Source: Microbacteriaceae bacterium UBA6152 (GTDB lineage Bacteria; Actinomycetota; Actinomycetes; Actinomycetales; Microbacteriaceae). Taken from it: a stretch of 8,210 nt of DNA. A program made the position numbers and the translations under genes. The notes below the pieces were generated by a model. The model was not told the origin of the DNA. It saw nothing but the letters and a program-made list of their open reading frames with translations, and did no database searches. Of this stretch, positions 4,176 through 8,210 are shown piece by piece; position 1 is the stretch's first letter; each line of letters starts with the position of its first letter. Location of the stretch: the NCBI GenBank assembly GCA_002423075.1, contig DIUS01000089.1:1-8210 (forward strand), read 5' to 3'.

Positions 4176-6872
4176 TCAAGTCGCGAATGGGTTGTAATGG
4201 CGATCGCCCTCGACGATCTCGCGGTTGAGGGCGGTGAGGCGGGCGACGAGTTCGGCGGGGTTCTGGGCGATAGAAGCCGGCCAGCCGTAGGCAGCGGCCA
4301 CGGCGACGTCGAGTTTCTTGTGCAAGGCGGCAAGGTCTGTGAAGCCGCCGTCGTCCATCAGGTTGTAGAGCGCGGTCAGGCCCATATTGTGTTCGAGACA
4401 CAGCTCGCTGCGGCGCGCATAGAGGGCGGATGCTGCGGTCGCCACAGCCTGCCGCTGGTCGTCGGTGACGGGGTCGGGCCACGGGAAGGTCTCGAAGACG
4501 GTTGTCGGCGTATATCGGAGTCGGGTCTCGAGTGTCGATGACTGCGCCCAGGCCCAGGCATCGTGGGTTTTCGAGAGCAGGATGCCCATGCTGTAGTCGT
4601 CGTCGAAGGCGAAGACGACGTTCGCATCGCTGGGCAGAGTGTCGGGAGCCTGCCACGTCAAGAAAAGTCTCTTGCCCGTGCGCGTTGCAATCGCTGTCCG
4701 AGGCAAGTCTCGGGTGGCAGCACGCATGCCTGGCCGAGTTTCGCCGTGAAGCCACCATCGCTGCTGATAGAGAAGTCGTCGGTTGTGGTCGCGTTCCGGT
4801 TTCACACGAGTGCGGACCACAGCGAGTTCCTTCTCGTGGCGAACGGCCGCTTCTAGTCCCATCGTCCCGAAGTCGATAACCCACCGCGAAGGAGACTGGT
4901 CGGTGCGAGTGACGATGTCTTTACCGTCGAGGAATCGCCTGACGACCTCTGAAGGTTGCAAACCGTACTGTTTCAGCTCGGCTGCAGTCAGCCGGAAGCC
5001 ACCCCCGTGGAGGCTCGCGCCGATGAAACACCTGTCGCGGTTGGCGGCCAACGGCTGCGGCTTCCAGTCTTCCGCCCCGCCCTCACGTAGCGAGCTCGTG
5101 ATGCCCGACACTTCGTCGCCGTCGAGCACGAACTGCTCGACCGGCTCGGCAGGCTGCTTCACCCAGTTGACGAGACTGACGTGCACGACCGCGTCTCCCG
5201 GCCACCGCTGCGACGACACCGCGTCGGTGATCACGCCCCCCTTCTCGACGATGTAGTCGAGCGAGGCCTCGCGCGCGGTGTTCTGCGAGATCGAGTTGGT
5301 ACCGACGAGACCAGCCCGCTGGCCGGGCTTCAAATGGTCGTGCGCCTTGCGGAACCAGTACACGCAGAGGTCCTTGATACCGACGCCGAACGTCGACGAG
5401 AGCCAGCGCAGGTAGCCATCGCCGAGGTTGGCGCGCAGCAGCTGCGAGCCCAAGAACGGCGGGTTGCCGATGATCGCGTCGACCTCGGGCCAATCGGCCT
5501 GCAGAGCGTCGATGGCCCGCACGCCCGAGAGGTCGGTGAGCGGCAGCACGGGTTCGGCTGGACCGAACCGGTCGACCATCTGCCGGTGACCCATCCACAG
5601 TGTGACGCGCGCGACCATCACAGCAACCTGCTCGATGTCGATGCCCTTGATGTTCTTCAGCGGGTAGAAAGGAAGGTCAGTCTCGACCGGCTCGCCCTGC
5701 TCGGCGCACAGCCGGGCATAGCGCTGCTTCAGTTCGTGCTCGAGACCGCGCAGCTCGCGGTAGGCGACGTACAAGAAGTTTCCGCATCCACAAGCAGGGT
5801 CGAGAACGCGGAAGGTGACCAGCTCATCGAGCACCGCGCGCACCTCGGCGGGCGTCGTCGTGGCATCGACGCGCTCTCGCCACGGACGCACGATCGTCGG
5901 GGCGACGATCTTCATGATGTCGGCTTCGTGCGTGTAGTGGGCTCCGAGTCGCTCGCGGCGCTCGTCGCCGAGAATGCCCTCCATGAGCGAGCCGAAGATG
6001 GTCGGGTCGACCGCCCGCCAGTCGAACTCGGACGCCTTCTTCAGGTGCTCGAGCTCGGGCTTCGTCATCAGCACCTTCGCCGGGCGAGCGAACAGCTCGC
6101 CGTTGACGTATCGCGTGCCCGCATAGCGACCCTGCCGGTTGTGGTTGCCCTTCTGGTTCAACAACTCGAAGAGGTAGCCGATGTCGCGCGCGCTGTCGGG
6201 CTGCGGCGAGGCCAGCAGTTCGAGAATCGTCGCCTGCAGCGGGTAGCCGTCGAGCATGCCGAGATCTTCAGCGAAGAGGCACCAGACCAGTTGCATCGTG
6301 AAGCGCTGAATCTCGTCGATCGGCGCCGCGGCCCGGTCGGCGAGCGAGGTGTAGAGGTCGGCGATGTGCCGGGCGGCGTCGGTCGTGAGCTCTCGACGGT
6401 GCTCAGCGAAAACCGGCTCGATCGTCTCGCTCTGCAAGAACAGCAGAGCGTCATAGCGGTCGGGCAACTCGGCCAGCGTGAATCGTGCGCGGGCGGCACC
6501 CGGAAACCGGCCCGGCTCCCAGATCTCGAACTCGCGAAAGTTGCACGCGATCACCCAGCGCGCCGCCGGGATGCCCTCGGTCGGGTTCGACGACTCGAGC
6601 CAGTAGCGCTGCCGCTGGTCGCGGGCTTTCTCGAGCTCGACCGTGGGCGCCTTCATCTCGACGATGAGCACGCCGGGCCAGTGCAGATCCATGAAACCGG
6701 CCGACGTCGCGAAGTCTTCGAAGAGCGCCCCGACCTCGCCGCGATCGCTGCCGTAGCAGGCGAAGAGTTCGTTGAGAAAGGTCTGCGCCTCAGCCTTCTC
6801 GGTGCCCGCAAAGCCCGACCACTTGGTGACGAAGGCGGTCAGCGCCGCCTGAATCTCGAGGCCGCTGCGCAC
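4176..6872 (-). CDS. MmeI-like type IIL/IIG restriction-modification enzyme (single polypeptide)
   Basis: This 898-aa protein is close to MmeI in length (about 920 aa) and has the same order of parts. The N-terminal nuclease domain has D62-X9-E72-M-K74 (DLHWPGVLIVEMK), exactly the MmeI-type D-X9-E-X-K catalytic spacing. A helical linker (about 140-300) follows. The methyltransferase core carries GAHYT (310-314, motif X region), DPACGCGNFL (358-367, motif I for AdoMet) and IIGNPPF (467-473, motif IV, adenine-N6 type). The C-terminal part (about 615-800) has the HGGGFRLT and ETFPWP landmarks seen in specificity domains of this family. Enzymes of this group methylate one strand of an asymmetric site and cut about 20 bases away; the target here cannot be read. 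Motif I has Cys in place of the common Ser (CGCG), as in YeeA-like relatives. Start is GTG 6872, without SD, two bases after the 85-aa gene, so translation is probably coupled. It looks intact. Methylase-only or BREX PglX-type function is less likely because the nuclease motif is present. Confidence 0.88.
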   Translation of the reverse strand: MRSGLEIQAALTAFVTKWSGFAGTEKAEAQTFLNELFACYGSDRGEVGALFEDFATSAGFMDLHWPGVLIVEMKAPTVELEKARDQRQRYWLESSNPTEGIPAARWVIACNFREFEIWEPGRFPGAARARFTLAELPDRYDALLFLQSETIEPVFAEHRRELTTDAARHIADLYTSLADRAAAPIDEIQRFTMQLVWCLFAEDLGMLDGYPLQATILELLASPQPDSARDIGYLFELLNQKGNHNRQGRYAGTRYVNGELFARPAKVLMTKPELEHLKKASEFDWRAVDPTIFGSLMEGILGDERRERLGAHYTHEADIMKIVAPTIVRPWRERVDATTTPAEVRAVLDELVTFRVLDPACGCGNFLYVAYRELRGLEHELKQRYARLCAEQGEPVETDLPFYPLKNIKGIDIEQVAVMVARVTLWMGHRQMVDRFGPAEPVLPLTDLSGVRAIDALQADWPEVDAIIGNPPFLGSQLLRANLGDGYLRWLSSTFGVGIKDLCVYWFRKAHDHLKPGQRAGLVGTNSISQNTAREASLDYIVEKGGVITDAVSSQRWPGDAVVHVSLVNWVKQPAEPVEQFVLDGDEVSGITSSLREGGAEDWKPQPLAANRDRCFIGASLHGGGFRLTAAELKQYGLQPSEVVRRFLDGKDIVTRTDQSPSRWVIDFGTMGLEAAVRHEKELAVVRTRVKPERDHNRRLLYQQRWWLHGETRPGMRAATRDLPRTAIATRTGKRLFLTWQAPDTLPSDANVVFAFDDDYSMGILLSKTHDAWAWAQSSTLETRLRYTPTTVFETFPWPDPVTDDQRQAVATAASALYARRSELCLEHNMGLTALYNLMDDGGFTDLAALHKKLDVAVAAAYGWPASIAQNPAELVARLTALNREIVEGDRHYNPFAT

Positions 6873-6874
6873 GG

Positions 6875-7132
6875 TCAGATGAGTCGCAGCGTATCGCCGG
6901 CGTAGTAGGTGTCGTGCATGAAGCGCTTGTGGTTGCGCTCGAGGTCGGCGATGAGCTCGGTGAGCGCGAGTTCGACGTTGTGGTCTCCGCCCGACTTGCG
7001 CACGCGCTGCAGCGCCTTCTTCGCCCGGGTCAGGGTGTGCTCGAGATTGAGCAGCACGTCACTGATCTCGCCGAGAGCCTGCTCGCGCGCGACCTCGGCG
7101 GGCGTGCGGTCGTCAGCGGCTGCGCTGCCCAT
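6875..7132 (-). CDS. Conserved-looking hypothetical 85-aa helical protein
   Basis: ATG 7132 is chosen because GAGGAGG ends 4 bases upstream; the longer reading frame to 7249 has an Arg/Pro-rich, non-coding look. The protein is a probable helical hairpin: helix 1 about residues 14-46 (SDVLLNLEHTLTRAKKALQ), a GGDHN turn at 48-52, helix 2 about 52-76 (NVELALTELIADLERNHKR), then DTYYAGDTLRLI. There are no Cys, zinc, helix-turn-helix or membrane features. I have the impression of a small protein conserved in Microbacteriaceae, but cannot name it. It is directly upstream of the restriction-modification gene (2 bases between stop and GTG) and divergent from trmH. It could be a chromosomal gene behind which the restriction system was inserted, or a partner protein of that system; the sequence does not decide. 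Confidence 0.7.
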   Translation of the reverse strand: MGSAAADDRTPAEVAREQALGEISDVLLNLEHTLTRAKKALQRVRKSGGDHNVELALTELIADLERNHKRFMHDTYYAGDTLRLI

Positions 7133-7194
7133 GGGGCCTCCTCGGTTCTGACGGCGGATCGGTGCACGCGATGAGGTGCCCTCGAACTGAGGCC

Positions 7195-7200
7195 AGTCTA
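7195..7200 (-). promoter_or_regulatory. Candidate -10 element for the 85-aa / restriction-modification transcript
   Basis: On the minus strand TAGACT fits TANNNT, about 60 bases before the ATG at 7132, in the divergent gap (7133-7268). No clear -35 hexamer is seen, so this is tentative. Confidence 0.25.
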
Positions 7201-7255
7201 CGGCGCGGCACCGACGGGCGGGTCGGTTCGAGCATCCGCGTTGGGGCAATCGCTC

Positions 7256-7261
7256 TAGGGT
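7256..7261 (+). promoter_or_regulatory. Candidate -10 element for the TrmH-family gene (leaderless)
   Basis: TAGGGT fits TANNNT and ends 7 bases before the GTG at 7269, which would put transcription start at or next to the start codon. The same bases (AGGG 7257-7260) could instead act as a weak SD at 8-base spacing, so the two readings compete. Confidence 0.3.
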
Positions 7262-7268
7262 TCAGGGT

Positions 7269-7970
7269 GTGAACGAGTCGATGCGTGAGACCAGGTCGCC
7301 CGGCCCCGGCGAGCGCGGTTTTGGTGAGCCCAGCCACGAGCGCACCACGCACGGTCTCGGGCCGTGGCAGGGCGAGTGGCCGACCGACCCGCGCTACGAC
7401 CCCGAGCTGCTGAAGAACGGCGACACCCGCAACGTCATCGACCGCTTTCGCTACTGGAGCATGGAGGCGATCGTCGCCGACCTCGACGCCCGCCGGCACC
7501 CGTTTCACGTCGCGATCGAAAACTGGCAGCACGACCTCAACATCGGCTCGATCGTGCGCAACGCCAACGCTTTTCTCGCCGCCGAAGTGCACATCGTCGG
7601 CCGACGCCGCTGGAACAAGCGCGGCGCCATGGTCACCGACCGCTACCAGCACGTGCGGCACCACGACACGATCGCCGACCTCGTCGCCTTTGCTCGCGAG
7701 AGCAACCTGCCGATAGTCGCGGTCGACAATGTGCCGGGATCACGCCCCGTGGATGCTGCGCCCCTGCCGCGCGCGTGCATTCTGCTCTTCGGGCAAGAAG
7801 GCCCGGGGTTGAGCGATGAGGCGCTCGCCGCCGCCGATGAGGTCATCGAGATCACGCAGTATGGCTCGACGCGCTCGATCAACGCGAGCGCCGCGGCCGC
7901 GATCGTCATGCACGAGTGGGTGAGGGTGCACGCGGGGCGCGGAGAGCATCCGTCGCCCGAGGCCCCTTGA
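7269..7970 (+). CDS. TrmH/SpoU-family RNA 2'-O-methyltransferase
   Basis: This 233-aa protein has all three SPOUT/SpoU motifs: motif 1 NIGSIVRNANAF (91-102, with catalytic Arg97), motif 2 LLFGQEGPGLSDE (172-184), and motif 3 ITQYGSTRSINASAAAAI (195-212), which form the knotted AdoMet-binding site. It would transfer a methyl group to a ribose 2'-OH in tRNA or rRNA. Which RNA cannot be told, so no gene symbol is given. The first roughly 75 residues are a polar extension (start to DPRYDPELLKN) with no L30e-like substrate domain evident. Start is GTG 7269; ATG 7281 is an in-frame alternative without a suitable SD. It is divergent from the 85-aa gene and followed after 31 bases by an NTF2-like gene in the same direction, possibly co-transcribed. 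Confidence 0.9.
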   Translation: MNESMRETRSPGPGERGFGEPSHERTTHGLGPWQGEWPTDPRYDPELLKNGDTRNVIDRFRYWSMEAIVADLDARRHPFHVAIENWQHDLNIGSIVRNANAFLAAEVHIVGRRRWNKRGAMVTDRYQHVRHHDTIADLVAFARESNLPIVAVDNVPGSRPVDAAPLPRACILLFGQEGPGLSDEALAAADEVIEITQYGSTRSINASAAAAIVMHEWVRVHAGRGEHPSPEAP

Positions 7971-8001
7971 CGGCGCTCGCCGCAGCCGATGGACTGAGCC
8001 C

Positions 8002-8210
8002 ATGACCGCGATCACCGATGATCTGCCCGCGCAACTCATTCACGCCGAGCAGGAAGGGTGGCAGGCAATGACTCGCGGCGAGGGGGGAACCCACTCGTTC
8101 AACGCCATGCTGCCTGACGCGATCATGGTCTTTCCGGGTTCGCTCATCGAGCGTGGCGCGGTCATTGTGGCCCTTGATGGTGTCGTCTGGAGCGAGTACA
8201 CGATGAGCGA
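8002..8210 (+). CDS. NTF2-like (DUF4440/SnoaL type) protein, N-terminal fragment
   Basis: ATG 8002 begins an open frame of 69 codons that runs off the right edge. It starts MTAITDDLPAQLIHAEQEGW. The pattern of a helix with EQEGWQAMTRG, followed by FNAMLPDAIMVFPGSLIERG and then a helix and a strand ending WSEYTMS, fits the opening of the cone-shaped NTF2-like fold of DUF4440/SnoaL-like proteins (ExxW...LxxDAxMVFPG). Members range from small-molecule isomerases to proteins of unknown role, so no reaction is claimed. No clear SD is seen. It is 31 bases after the TrmH-family gene. Confidence 0.6.
   Translation, partial: MTAITDDLPAQLIHAEQEGWQAMTRGEGGTHSFNAMLPDAIMVFPGSLIERGAVIVALDGVVWSEYTMS

Noticed and set aside
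5181..6905. 574-aa plus-strand reading frame antisense to the restriction-modification gene
   Set aside because: The composition is that of a mirror frame (Arg, Val, Glu, Leu, Asp repeats), there is no SD, and the opposite strand encodes recognisable catalytic motifs.

Overview
This looks like chromosomal DNA of a high-GC actinobacterium, plausibly a member of Microbacteriaceae. The evidence is uniformly high GC with strong G/C bias at third codon positions, GTG starts, starts without a Shine-Dalgarno (SD) sequence, and a DUF222/13E12-type HNH nuclease, a family almost confined to Actinobacteria. The genus assignment is inference from gene style only.

Layout, left to right. At the left edge (1-93, minus) are the first 31 codons of a DNA methyltransferase that continues outside the window. 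It is followed on the minus strand by a DUF222-HNH endonuclease (161-1426) and a multi-pass acyltransferase-3 membrane protein (1608-2969). From about 3100 to 4175 the DNA becomes less GC-rich and holds three small minus-strand genes: a 94-aa acidic/helical protein, a 42-aa Lys/Ser-rich peptide with an excellent ribosome binding site, and a 48-aa ORF overlapping the 42-aa gene. Around them are perfect hairpins, a possible RNA pseudoknot over the 48-aa start, and a gene-free stretch (3842-4175) with an exact DnaA box, a near-DnaA box in the opposite orientation and a 40-bp imperfect palindrome between them. This part looks accessory.

Next comes a large single-protein restriction-modification enzyme of the MmeI (type IIL/IIG) kind (4176-6872, minus). 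It carries a D-X9-E-X-K nuclease motif, a gamma-class methyltransferase core (DPACGCG, NPPF) and a C-terminal specificity region. An 85-aa helical protein (6875-7132) lies two bases upstream of it in the same direction. Divergently, on the plus strand, are a TrmH/SpoU RNA methyltransferase (7269-7970) and the start of an NTF2-like (DUF4440/SnoaL type) protein (8002 to the edge); both look like ordinary housekeeping or metabolic genes.

Functionally, two DNA methyltransferases, an HNH nuclease and unknown small genes with origin-like or attachment-like DNA suggest a modest defence or mobile segment set in ordinary chromosome. Nothing here proves a new system. The points most worth a second look are the small-gene cluster with its structured start region (3583-3874) and the DnaA-box/palindrome block (3939-4081).
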